The notes beneath the pieces were generated by a model. It made no database searches, had not been told where the DNA came from, and saw nothing but the letters and a program-made list of their open reading frames with translations. A stretch of 6,896 bases of DNA from Dehalococcoidia bacterium. GTDB lineage: Bacteria > Chloroflexota > Dehalococcoidia > Dehalococcoidales > RBG-16-60-22. Made by a program: the position numbers and the translations under genes. The stretch covers positions 1 to 6,896 of the forward strand of contig JABMRL010000185.1 of assembly GCA_013202615.1 (NCBI GenBank), in the 5' to 3' direction. The stretch's first letter is position 1, and every line of letters begins with the position of its first letter. Below, in pieces: positions 1 through 5,989 of this stretch.

Positions 1-7
1 CCTTCAT
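1..7 (-). CDS. 5' end of an unidentified minus-strand gene, cut by window edge
   Basis: Only ATG AAG and one more base of this gene lie in the window, so nothing can be said about its product. The start is supported by a perfect AGGAGG Shine-Dalgarno on the minus strand (positions 19-14) placed 6 nt before the ATG at 7-5. It lies 48 nt after the stop of the threonine aldolase gene in the same direction, so the two probably form one transcription unit. I see no terminator in the gap. Confidence 0.6.
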
Positions 8-13
8 CTGTCT

Positions 14-19
14 CCTCCT
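14..19 (-). promoter_or_regulatory. Shine-Dalgarno of the left-edge gene
   Basis: AGGAGG on the minus strand, 6 nt upstream of an ATG at positions 7-5. This site is the main evidence that a gene begins at the left edge. Confidence 0.65.
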
Positions 20-55
20 GGATATATTTATTTGATATTTATACGGCCAATGGCC

Positions 56-1090
56 CTAGCCAGCTTCTTTTGCCAGCCGGGCAATGCGGCTCAGAGCTTC
101 TTCAACATCTTCCGAGCCGACCATGCGGTTGGTTACCGCCCGCACGCTACGTCCGCCCCGGTAGAGGAATTTTACTCCCCGCTCCCCGATTTTGGTGACA
201 AAATCGCTGACGCTGGCGGGAAACTCAAAATTAACGATGTTCGACTGCACCTTCTCCGGGCGGACGGAAAAGCCGGGTATCTGAGCCAGCCCTTCCGCCA
301 GCTGTCTGGCGTTAGCATGGTCTTCGACGAGGCGGTCGACCATTTTTTCAATAGCCACGATGCCGGCGGCAGCGATAACCCCGACCTGCCGCATCCCCCC
401 TCCCAGCATCTTGCGCCATTTTCTGGCTCTCTCCATCATCTCCTTCGTGCCACAGAAAAGCGAGCCGACGGGCGCACTCAGTCCTTTGGAAAGACAGAAA
501 TTGACCGTATCCACCGGTGCCGCCAGTTCCTTTGCAGGGATACCGAGAGCAACAGCGGCATTGAAGATGCGGGCGCCGTCAAGGTGGACGAGCAGGCCAC
601 GCTGGTGGGCAAGCCCGGAGATTTCCTCCGTATATTTTCTGGTCAGCACCGCCCCGCCACAGCGGTTATGGGTGTTTTCCAGACAGAGCAGAGTGCTCTT
701 CGGGAAGTGAATGTTCTCCGCGCGTATCGTCTTCTCCACATCAGCGGGAGCGAGCCTTCCGTCTTCATCATTGGGCACGGTGCGGATTATCACCCCACCC
801 AGCGCTGATGCCCCACCAACCTCATACCAGAGTATATGGGCTTCGCTGCCGACGATGATTTCATCGCCGGGTCGGGTATTGGTCAGGACACCCAGGAGAT
901 TGCTCATCGTGCCGCTGGTGGTGAAAAGCGCCGCCTCCTTGCCCATCACTTCGGCGGCCAGCTCTTCGATACGGTTGACCGTGGGGTCTTCCCGATGCAC
1001 ATCATCGCCGACCTCAGCCTCGTACATTGCCCGCCGCATCTCATCTGTCGGCAGGGTTACGGTATCGCTACGCAGGTCAATGATTTTCAT
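56..1090 (-). CDS. ltaE: low-specificity L-threonine aldolase (PLP-dependent)
   Basis: Cytosolic fold-type I PLP enzyme that cleaves L-threonine or L-allo-threonine to glycine and acetaldehyde. The 344-residue product has the usual family length and opens with the hallmark MKIIDLRSDTVT. Further motifs are the cofactor-pocket segment TTSGTMSN (about residues 57-64), LENTHN (137-142), HLDGAR with the PLP-nitrogen Asp171, and NFCLSKGLSAPVGS, in which Lys202 should form the Schiff base. GTG (1099), ATG (1096) and ATG (1090) are in-frame starts. I prefer ATG 1090 because AGGTG ends 6 nt before it and the conserved N-terminus begins there. The gene diverges from the L25 gene, and another minus-strand gene follows it. 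Family assignment is firm. Specificity for threo or allo substrate cannot be read from the sequence. Confidence 0.95.
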   Translation of the reverse strand: MKIIDLRSDTVTLPTDEMRRAMYEAEVGDDVHREDPTVNRIEELAAEVMGKEAALFTTSGTMSNLLGVLTNTRPGDEIIVGSEAHILWYEVGGASALGGVIIRTVPNDEDGRLAPADVEKTIRAENIHFPKSTLLCLENTHNRCGGAVLTRKYTEEISGLAHQRGLLVHLDGARIFNAAVALGIPAKELAAPVDTVNFCLSKGLSAPVGSLFCGTKEMMERARKWRKMLGGGMRQVGVIAAAGIVAIEKMVDRLVEDHANARQLAEGLAQIPGFSVRPEKVQSNIVNFEFPASVSDFVTKIGERGVKFLYRGGRSVRAVTNRMVGSEDVEEALSRIARLAKEAG

Positions 1091-1125
1091 TCCCATCACC
1101 TTTTTGTCCCCGTGTTTTAACTTCT

Positions 1126-1134
1126 ATAATATCA
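1126..1134 (-). promoter_or_regulatory. candidate extended -10 promoter for the threonine aldolase gene
   Basis: On the minus strand TGATATTAT fits an extended -10 (TGn followed by a 5/6 match to TATAAT). It would start transcription about 28 nt before the ATG at 1090. No good -35 is present at 16-18 nt. The same bases read on the plus strand give a perfect TATAAT (1125-1130) that could instead serve the L25 gene, so the orientation is uncertain. Confidence 0.35.
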
Positions 1135-1164
1135 CAAAGAGCCATCCGCTGGCAGCCGCCAACG

Positions 1165-1193
1165 TTGATTTTTCCCGCCATATATGCTTAAAT
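1165..1193 (+). promoter_or_regulatory. candidate sigma-70-type promoter for the L25 gene
   Basis: TTGATT (1165-1170, 4/6) and TTAAAT (1188-1193, 4/6) are separated by 17 nt. Transcription would begin near 1200, which gives a short leader containing the AAGGAG at 1205-1210 and favours the GTG start at 1217. A perfect TATAAT at 1125-1130 further upstream, without a good -35, is the alternative. Confidence 0.3.
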
Positions 1194-1216
1194 AGGTTTT
1201 GGAAAAGGAGCAGAGA

Positions 1217-1867
1217 GTGGAAGATTTAAAGTTGAAAGCAACGCACCGGATGGTGCTGGGAAAGAAAGCCAGATTTTTACGCCGTCAGGGGATAACCCCC
1301 ACCCACCTCTACGGCCATAATGTTAAATCGGCAACGCTGCAGTGTGATACCAGTGAACTGCAGAACCTGCTCGCTCACGCCGGTAAGACCAGGCTGGTCA
1401 ACCTTGAGGTTGATGGTGAAAAAGCGAAAATCATATTTGTCCGCGAGATTCAGCGCGACGCTATTACCAGGGAACTGCTGCACGTTGATTTCTACCAGGT
1501 GAAACGGACCGAAAAAATCGCCTTTGACGTGCCTATTGTGCTGGTGGGAGAGGCGCCGGCGCTGAAATTCAAGGGACGCATGCTGGTTCACGGCATCAAC
1601 AGCCTGAGCGTTGAGTGTCTGCCTGCCAATGTTCCGCCTCAGATCGATATTGATATCACACGACTGGAAGAGGTGGACCAGGCCATCAATGTCAAAGATA
1701 TCGTCCTTGACCCGGAAATCACGGTCCATGCCGACCCCGAGCAACTGGTGGTGAAGATAAGCGAAGTGATGGTGAGGGAGGTTGAGGAAGTGCCCGAGGT
1801 TGCAGAAGAAGCGGAGACCGGAGCCGAGGGGGCAGCTCCTGCGGAAGAGGAGGCGCCAGCGGAATAG
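1217..1867 (+). CDS. rplY: 50S ribosomal protein L25, long CTC/TL5 form
   Basis: Binds 5S rRNA in the central protuberance of the large ribosomal subunit; long forms are known as CTC or general stress protein. The 216-residue product has an N-terminal L25 domain (about 1-95: LGKKARFLRRQG near the start, then REIQRDAITRELLHVDFYQV at 76-95). A beta-rich TL5/CTC C-terminal domain follows (about 97-183), and then an acidic Ala/Glu/Pro tail (about 186-216) of low complexity. I chose GTG 1217 because AAGGAG (1205-1210) lies 6 nt before it. The longer in-frame TTG at 1199 would put that Shine-Dalgarno inside the coding region. At residues 26-31 the loop reads ITPTHLYG rather than the common PAVLYG pattern, a minor variation. 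It is the first gene of the plus-strand series, with 59 nt to the next gene. Confidence 0.95.
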   Translation: MEDLKLKATHRMVLGKKARFLRRQGITPTHLYGHNVKSATLQCDTSELQNLLAHAGKTRLVNLEVDGEKAKIIFVREIQRDAITRELLHVDFYQVKRTEKIAFDVPIVLVGEAPALKFKGRMLVHGINSLSVECLPANVPPQIDIDITRLEEVDQAINVKDIVLDPEITVHADPEQLVVKISEVMVREVEEVPEVAEEAETGAEGAAPAEEEAPAE

Positions 1868-1926
1868 GGCTAGCCCGGAGTTGACCGCGATAATAGCCTG
1901 TCCGATTACCCGGCGATTATCAGGCG

Positions 1927-2766
1927 ATGATTATTGACTTTCATGCTCACGTCTTCCCACCCCGCGTCAAGCAAAAGCGCGGTCAGTACATCGACCGCGA
2001 CCCATGCTTCGCGCTGCTCTACTCGCAGAAAGAGGCCAGAATCGCCACCACCGAGGACCTCATCGACAGCATGGACAAGGCCGGCATTGATATTTCGGTC
2101 ATCGTCAACTTCGGCTGGATAACCCATGAGCTTTGCGTGGAGACCAACGACTATATTCTGGAATCAATCGCCCGCCACCCCAAGCGACTTATCGGTTTCG
2201 TCACGGTTCAGCCGCAGTCGGTCGATGCCGCCATCGCTGAAATTGAACGCTGCGCCCAGGGCGGCGCCAGAGGCATCGGTGAGATGCGACCCGACATGCA
2301 ACTGCTGGACTTCAATGATGAGTCCATCATATCTCCATTCATGGAAGCAATAAAAAAACACCGGCTCATCCTCCTCACCCACGCCTCCGAGCCCGTGGGC
2401 CACGACTATCCCGGCAAGGGAATCATCACTCCTGATGTGCTTTATCCTTTCCTCACCGCATACCCTGATGTAACCATCGTCTGTGCCCACTGGGGGGGTG
2501 GCCTGCCGTTTTACGCGCTTATGCCCGAGGTGCCGAAGGCATTGCAGAACGTCTACTTCGATACTGCCGCCTCGCCGTTTCTTTACCAGCCCCAGATATA
2601 TTCCCTGGTCAGCCAGCTGGTCGGCGCGGATAAGATACTCTTCGGCAGCGATTACCCCCTGATGCCACAGACCCGCCTGCTCCAGGAAATCAATTCGGCA
2701 GCCATAAACGAGGAAGAGAAAAGCCTGATTCTATCCGGTAACGCCAGCCGAATACTGAAGCTCTAA
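1927..2766 (+). CDS. metal-dependent amidohydrolase (amidohydrolase_2 / COG2159 family)
   Basis: The 279-residue protein has a predicted TIM-barrel hydrolase or decarboxylase fold, related to ACMSD and gamma-resorcylate decarboxylase. Visible metal and catalytic signatures, in order, are FHAH (His6, His8), the GIGEM segment with Glu119, LTHAS (His152), CAHWGG (His188) and GSDYP (Asp242). The C-terminus GNASRILKL is typical of the family. These residues match the mononuclear metal site of the superfamily, so the enzyme is probably active, but the substrate cannot be named. ATG 1927 has only a weak ribosome binding site (AGG at 1922-1924, very close), yet the conserved FHAH sits immediately after this Met, which fixes the start. 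The gene lies between L25 and thpR, with 59 and 45 nt gaps. No pathway partners are adjacent. Confidence 0.9.
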   Translation: MIIDFHAHVFPPRVKQKRGQYIDRDPCFALLYSQKEARIATTEDLIDSMDKAGIDISVIVNFGWITHELCVETNDYILESIARHPKRLIGFVTVQPQSVDAAIAEIERCAQGGARGIGEMRPDMQLLDFNDESIISPFMEAIKKHRLILLTHASEPVGHDYPGKGIITPDVLYPFLTAYPDVTIVCAHWGGGLPFYALMPEVPKALQNVYFDTAASPFLYQPQIYSLVSQLVGADKILFGSDYPLMPQTRLLQEINSAAINEEEKSLILSGNASRILKL

Positions 2767-2811
2767 GACCAGGAAGAGGCCAATTCTGGCAATGGCCGGG
2801 CGACAAACACT

Positions 2812-3414
2812 ATGGAGCAGATACGTTCGTTTATCGCCATTGAACTGCCTCACGAGGTAAAGTCAGCGCTTGCCGAATTGCAGGCCGGTCTGCAGCCGGA
2901 TAAGCAGCCTTCGGTGAAATGGGTTGACCCGTACAGCATACACCTGACCTTGAAGTTCCTGGGCGATATTGCGGCGGCTAAAACCAGCGATATCACCAGC
3001 GCCATCGAGGAAGCGTCACGTGAAATAGCACCTTTTTCGCTTGAGGTAAAGGGGCTGGGAGTCTTCCCCAACTTCAAACGGGTGAGGGTGGTCTGGGTAG
3101 GCGTGGAGGGAGATATCTCCCGGCTGAAGCTGCTCCAGCAACGCATTGAATCCAACCTGGTACCACTCGGCTTTGCCCGTGAGTCACGTCCGTTCACCCC
3201 TCACCTGACCCTGGCCCGCGCCAGGGAGAGGATAGCACCGACCGAGCAGCAGAGCTTCGGGCAGCTTATCGCCGGGGCCAGTTTTGAGACCGCCCATCAG
3301 TTCACGGTGGGCAGCATCAACCTGATGCGCAGCCAGCTGACCAGAGAAGGTTCTATTTACCGCCAGCTTACCGCCGTCAGCCTGAAAAAGACCTTGTCAA
3401 AAGGTTCTGATTAA
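2812..3414 (+). CDS. thpR: RNA 2',3'-cyclic phosphodiesterase (2H / LigT family)
   Basis: Hydrolyses 2',3'-cyclic phosphate ends of RNA to 2'-phosphomonoesters; homologues were first described as 2'-5' RNA ligases. The 200-residue protein has both catalytic HxTx motifs of the 2H superfamily: HLTL at residues 44-47 (in SIHLTLKFLGD) and HLTL at 131-134 (in RPFTPHLTLAR). It also has the usual N-terminus RSFIAIELP and the C-terminal LMRSQLTREGSIYRQL. Length is about that of the family. ATG 2812 has no clear Shine-Dalgarno, but the conserved RSFIAIEL begins five residues in, leaving little room for another start. It lies 45 nt after the amidohydrolase gene, so co-transcription is likely. A promoter for the next gene begins inside its last codons. 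Confidence 0.94.
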   Translation: MEQIRSFIAIELPHEVKSALAELQAGLQPDKQPSVKWVDPYSIHLTLKFLGDIAAAKTSDITSAIEEASREIAPFSLEVKGLGVFPNFKRVRVVWVGVEGDISRLKLLQQRIESNLVPLGFARESRPFTPHLTLARARERIAPTEQQSFGQLIAGASFETAHQFTVGSINLMRSQLTREGSIYRQLTAVSLKKTLSKGSD

Positions 3415-3423
3415 TTATATACT
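3394..3423 (+). promoter_or_regulatory. candidate sigma-70 promoter of the 70-aa zinc-ribbon gene
   Basis: TTGTCA (3394-3399, 5/6 to TTGACA) and TATACT (3418-3423, 5/6 to TATAAT) are separated by 18 nt. The -35 lies within the last codons of thpR and the -10 in the AT-rich gap. Expected transcription start is near 3430, about 25 nt before the ATG at 3455, which leaves the strong Shine-Dalgarno in the leader. Confidence 0.5.
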
Positions 3424-3454
3424 TAAAACAACTTAAGGATGGGAGGAGGACCTC

Positions 3455-3667
3455 ATGGAACAGTTCAGTTTTCCCAAATGTCAAAAATGTCAGACTGGTG
3501 ACCTGGTGCCCCTTTCCGATTTCGGCAGTCAGGGAGCATCGATTCACTATAAAGCCTGGGTTTGCACCAATCCAGAATGTGGCTATAACCTGAAAATCAG
3601 GAATGGTGATGTCTATCTTAACGAGCCCATAATGAATGGGACGCTGCACAACAGTCGCGCCCGATAG
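3455..3667 (+). CDS. small zinc-ribbon protein of unknown function
   Basis: A 70-residue protein with two cysteine pairs, Cys9-x2-Cys12 (PKCQKCQTG) and Cys37-x4-Cys42 (VCTNPECGYN), about 25 residues apart. This is a typical layout for a single structural zinc ribbon. No membrane segment or signal peptide is seen, so it should be cytoplasmic. The start is very well supported: AGGAGG (3444-3449) lies 5 nt before ATG 3455, and a good promoter lies just upstream. It sits between thpR and comF with 40 and 41 nt gaps. Small zinc ribbons often bind nucleic acid or protein, but nothing here shows which. I do not recognise a named family. Confidence 0.8.
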   Translation: MEQFSFPKCQKCQTGDLVPLSDFGSQGASIHYKAWVCTNPECGYNLKIRNGDVYLNEPIMNGTLHNSRAR

Positions 3668-3708
3668 CCCGCCAAATCGCCGTAAAAACGCACATATTAG
3701 GTGATGTC

Positions 3709-4410
3709 GTGCTTCCTCAGCTAGCCAGACTAAGAGAGGCAGCGCTCGATTTTATTTTCCCGCCGTACTGTGTCGGCTGTGGCCGGGAAGGAGCTTTTAT
3801 CTGCCCCGCCTGCCGCCAGTCACTGCCGCGAATAATGCCTCCCGTCTGCCCAAGGTGCGGTCGGCCCCAGCCCAGCGGGGTAATTTGTCCCGATTGCGTG
3901 CGATGGCAGTCGGCCGTAGACGGTATTCGCTCTCCGTTTCGCTTTGAAGGCGTTATGCGTGAGGCAATCCATAAGCTCAAATACCAGAACCTGAGGTCTA
4001 TGGCAGCTCCTCTGGCCGGAATGCTGCAGGAATACCTCAGCGCCAACCCGCTGGACTTCGATATCCTGGTGCCGGTACCTCTACACCGGAAGCGATTGAG
4101 AGAGCGCGGTTACAACCAGTCCAGGCTGCTGGCACAGGAGCTGGGAAAACTGATAAATATACCCGTGCGGGATGATGTCCTGGTTCGCCGGAAGCATACG
4201 CCTCCGCAGGCCCGGACGGCGACCATCGAGGAGCGGACACATAATATTGCCGATGCCTTCGCCTGCCGAGATAACAGGCTCGGGAAAAGCCATGTGCTGC
4301 TGCTTGATGATGTGGCCACTTCCGGAACCACGCTAGATGCCTGCGCGGCGGTGTTGAAAGCTAACGGGGCGGCGGCGGTGTGGGGACTGGCCATGGCACG
4401 AGAGATTTAA
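3709..4410 (+). CDS. comF: ComF family phosphoribosyltransferase-like protein
   Basis: The 233-residue protein has the complete ComF layout. An N-terminal double zinc-finger region carries eight cysteines in pairs (Cys21/24, 32/35, 47/50, 60/63). A linker region with FRFEGVMREAIHKLKY follows, and then a type I phosphoribosyltransferase fold with PVPLHRKRLRERGYNQS (about 122-138) and the PRPP-binding loop VLLLDDVATSGTT (196-208). In naturally competent bacteria ComF takes part in inward DNA transport, but many non-competent species keep it and its substrate is not settled. No other competence gene is visible here. GTG 3709 is used: AGGTG (3699-3703) lies 5 nt upstream, and an ATG at 3704 is out of frame. 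HPF follows after 17 nt, so the two are probably co-translated. Confidence 0.94.
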   Translation: MLPQLARLREAALDFIFPPYCVGCGREGAFICPACRQSLPRIMPPVCPRCGRPQPSGVICPDCVRWQSAVDGIRSPFRFEGVMREAIHKLKYQNLRSMAAPLAGMLQEYLSANPLDFDILVPVPLHRKRLRERGYNQSRLLAQELGKLINIPVRDDVLVRRKHTPPQARTATIEERTHNIADAFACRDNRLGKSHVLLLDDVATSGTTLDACAAVLKANGAAAVWGLAMAREI

Positions 4411-4427
4411 GCGTCAGGAGTGAAAAG

Positions 4428-4970
4428 ATGGAGTTGCAGATTACGGGACTGAACATGGAAGTGTCTTCGGAAGTGCGCCGATACGTTGAGCGCAAAATCG
4501 GGAAGCTGACACGTCATTTTCCCAACATCATTGAGTCCATCGTGGAAATCAGCCAGGAAAAGACCCGGTCTCCCCAGCAGAAATTCATGGTGCGGGCCAG
4601 TGTGACCGGCAAGGGTGTCAGCCTGCACAGCCAGGAGCGTGCTGAAGACCTGTTTCAGGCAATCGATAAAATCATCTCAGTGCTGGACCGCCAGCTGGAG
4701 CGCCAGAAGGGAAAGCTCTATGAAAAAGGAAAAGGTAACTCGCTGGCGCGAGGTGAGTTCAAGATAGAAACAGCTCAGGAATTCCAGCCGGAAGTAGTCA
4801 AGGTGAAGCGGTTTGCCATGAAACCGATGTCCGTGATTGAGGCTGCCGAACAGATACAAATACTGGAGCACAACTTTTTCTTCTTTCTCAATACTGACAC
4901 CGAGGAGTTCAACGTTCTTTACCAGCGCCGGGACGGCAACTACGGCCTGATTGAACCGGAGCTGGGATAA
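4428..4970 (+). CDS. hpf: ribosome hibernation promoting factor, long form
   Basis: Binds the decoding region of the 30S subunit under stress or stationary phase, and through its C-terminal domain pairs two ribosomes into inactive 100S dimers. The 180-residue product has the N-terminal S30AE domain (about 1-97: MELQITGLNMEVSSEVRRYV, then the helix EDLFQAIDKIISVLDRQLER). A charged linker (about 98-121) leads to the dimerisation domain (about 122-178: VVKVKRFAMKPMSVIEAAEQ, then NVLYQRRDGNYGLIEP), so it is the long form. Start ATG 4428 is chosen because AGGAG (4416-4420) lies 7 nt upstream and the conserved N-terminus begins there. An in-frame earlier start at 4380 would overlap comF. It is coupled to comF by a 17-nt gap. 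Confidence 0.95.
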   Translation: MELQITGLNMEVSSEVRRYVERKIGKLTRHFPNIIESIVEISQEKTRSPQQKFMVRASVTGKGVSLHSQERAEDLFQAIDKIISVLDRQLERQKGKLYEKGKGNSLARGEFKIETAQEFQPEVVKVKRFAMKPMSVIEAAEQIQILEHNFFFFLNTDTEEFNVLYQRRDGNYGLIEPELG

Positions 4971-4993
4971 ATTTCTGAAACTGGCAGCAATTG

Positions 4994-5002
4994 TGCGATA
5001 AT
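4994..5002 (+). promoter_or_regulatory. candidate extended -10 promoter before the membrane-protein trio
   Basis: TGCGATAAT fits an extended -10 (TG, one base, then GATAAT with 5/6 to TATAAT). No clear -35 is present. If used, transcription would begin about 4-5 nt before the ATG at 5013, giving an almost leaderless message. That would agree with the lack of any Shine-Dalgarno there. Confidence 0.3.
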
Positions 5003-5012
5003 AACTTAACGC

Positions 5013-5528
5013 ATGGCAACAAAAAGAAGAAACTTATACCTGTATCTCACCCTCATCTGTTTTTTTGGCATTATCGCCATCTTCATCGTCGATGGGTATA
5101 TGGGCATTTACGATACGGTCTATATCACCGCTGAAGAGCGTGAGCAGAAAATAGAATCGGACATCTGGCAGCGCAATTCGCCGTACTGGTCCATTGGGGT
5201 AACGCAGGGGGAGAAGGCTTTCATTCGCTATGAAGTTGACAACCGGCAGTTCTCCAGCTATGAGGCTGATATTCAGGTGTCAGTCTGGCGCATGCAGGAA
5301 AAGGTCAGCGATGTGCTCGCCCAGCAGGTTACCATCGAGGCTTTCAGTAAAGCAGAGATAGAATGGACGATTGACTCCGCCGAGCTTGTCCCGCCGGACG
5401 CTCAACCCGAGCAGCGCCTTGATTACACGCTGACCATCAAAAGTGGTGAAATGGAGCGGAATATAATTCTTTACATCAACCCAACCCCATCATCGGCGAT
5501 AAAGCTTGTTCCGGCACCGCCACGATAA
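5013..5528 (+). CDS. single-pass membrane-anchored protein of unknown function
   Basis: I do not recognise this 171-residue protein. A basic N-terminus (MATKRRN) is followed by one hydrophobic segment at about residues 9-27 (LYLTLICFFGIIAIFIVDG), with no lipobox or obvious cleavage site. It should therefore be an uncleaved anchor with the rest outside the membrane. The outer part (about 35-171) alternates hydrophobic and polar residues with recurring aromatic positions (KAFIRYEVDN, IQVSVWRM, LDYTLTIKSG). This suggests a beta-sandwich or Ig-like domain, which is an inference from pattern only. It ends in a Pro-rich tail. ATG 5013 lacks a Shine-Dalgarno. It lies 42 nt after hpf and 15 nt before the next membrane gene, and probably forms an operon with the two small membrane proteins. 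Confidence 0.8.
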   Translation: MATKRRNLYLYLTLICFFGIIAIFIVDGYMGIYDTVYITAEEREQKIESDIWQRNSPYWSIGVTQGEKAFIRYEVDNRQFSSYEADIQVSVWRMQEKVSDVLAQQVTIEAFSKAEIEWTIDSAELVPPDAQPEQRLDYTLTIKSGEMERNIILYINPTPSSAIKLVPAPPR

Positions 5529-5530
5529 CC

Positions 5531-5547
5531 GGAGGTACATGAATTGA
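5531..5547 (+). promoter_or_regulatory. ribosome binding site that decides a TTG start, with a nested 2-codon ORF
   Basis: GGAGGT (5531-5536) is 7 nt before TTG 5544 but only 2 nt before ATG 5539. The ATG reads ATG AAT TGA, so it stops after two codons, and the stop (5545-5547) overlaps the TTG. The TTG therefore has to be the start of the 60-aa protein. Confidence 0.6.
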
Positions 5548-5726
5548 ATATAAGACTGGAATACGTTTTATTTGTCTTCGGCATCCTTTTCTGTCTGGCG
5601 GGAGTGGGTTACCTGGCCGCCGAGTATGTGAAAAACCTCTCCGAAGCAGGAAAACTGGTCTCGCTGCTGCTCACCGTGGCCATGTTCGCGTTTCTGAGTA
5701 AATACTTTGAAAACATAGGGTGGTGA
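5544..5726 (+). CDS. small two-pass membrane protein of unknown function
   Basis: The 60-residue protein has two hydrophobic stretches, about residues 7-26 (YVLFVFGILFCLAGVGYLAA) and 38-52 (LVSLLLTVAMFAFLS). A short polar loop KNLSEAGK joins them, predicting a hairpin in the inner membrane. The start is TTG 5544, forced by the GGAGGT at 5531-5536 (7 nt spacing) and by an earlier ATG at 5539 that terminates after two codons. Gaps of 15 nt upstream and 5 nt downstream argue for an operon with the neighbouring membrane genes, and all three may form one complex. I do not recognise the family and propose no function. Confidence 0.7.
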   Translation: MNIRLEYVLFVFGILFCLAGVGYLAAEYVKNLSEAGKLVSLLLTVAMFAFLSKYFENIGW

Positions 5727-5731
5727 ACTGA

Positions 5732-5989
5732 ATGCTGACTGCTGTCGCCGTACTTGCTTCTTTAGCGCTTATTGGCTGGCTTATTTATCGGGGGGTAAGA
5801 CAGAAACCCATCCGGGCACACCACGTTATCCGGGCGATTGCCTACCTTACCGGGCTGTACACCTTCGGTTTCTTCCTCAGCATGGACTTCCCGCTGCTCA
5901 TCAAGGTAGTGGTCAGCATCATGCTCGGGGCGGCACTGATTGTCATCGGGGCCACCGTTCAGCGCCGCCGCCCGATTGAAAAACCGTGA
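5732..5989 (+). CDS. small three-pass membrane protein of unknown function
   Basis: The 85-residue protein has three hydrophobic segments, about residues 1-19 (start of the protein to IGWLIY), 33-50 (IRAIAYLTGLYTFGFFLS) and 54-74 (PLLIKVVVSIMLGAALIVIGA). The basic loop RGVRQKPIRAHH and the basic tail QRRRPIEKP suggest that the first loop and the C-terminus face the cytoplasm. ATG 5732 follows the previous stop by 5 nt, with GGTGA (5722-5726) overlapping the end of that gene as a plausible ribosome binding site, so translation is probably coupled. Its stop codon is immediately followed by the stop of the oppositely oriented RadC-like gene. The base composition changes at this point. Family not recognised. 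Confidence 0.72.
   Translation: MLTAVAVLASLALIGWLIYRGVRQKPIRAHHVIRAIAYLTGLYTFGFFLSMDFPLLIKVVVSIMLGAALIVIGATVQRRRPIEKP

Noticed and set aside
32..808. 258-codon plus-strand open frame opposite the threonine aldolase gene
   Set aside because: It is antisense to a clearly recognised enzyme with all its motifs. Its translation has no recognisable domain and is rich in the odd residues expected from a shadow frame.
1199..1216. Longer L25 start at TTG 1199
   Set aside because: It would place the AAGGAG at 1205-1210 inside the coding region, whereas that site is ideally spaced for GTG 1217.
1881..1909. TTGACC followed 17 nt later by GATTAC, a possible promoter for the amidohydrolase gene
   Set aside because: The -10 matches only 3 of 6 consensus bases, and co-transcription with L25 is as likely.
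1889..1925. Inverted repeats between the L25 and amidohydrolase genes (GATAAT/ATTATC and GCCTG/CAGGC)
   Set aside because: Stems are only 5-6 bp, partly exclusive of each other, with long loops and no T-tract, so they do not make a credible terminator or riboswitch.
2778..2797. GGCCA / TGGCC hairpin between the amidohydrolase and thpR genes
   Set aside because: A 5-bp stem with a 10-nt loop and no following T-run is too weak to call a terminator, and the genes look co-transcribed.
4380..4427. Longer HPF start overlapping the end of comF
   Set aside because: The extra residues are not part of the conserved S30AE N-terminus, and ATG 4428 has an AGGAG 7 nt upstream.
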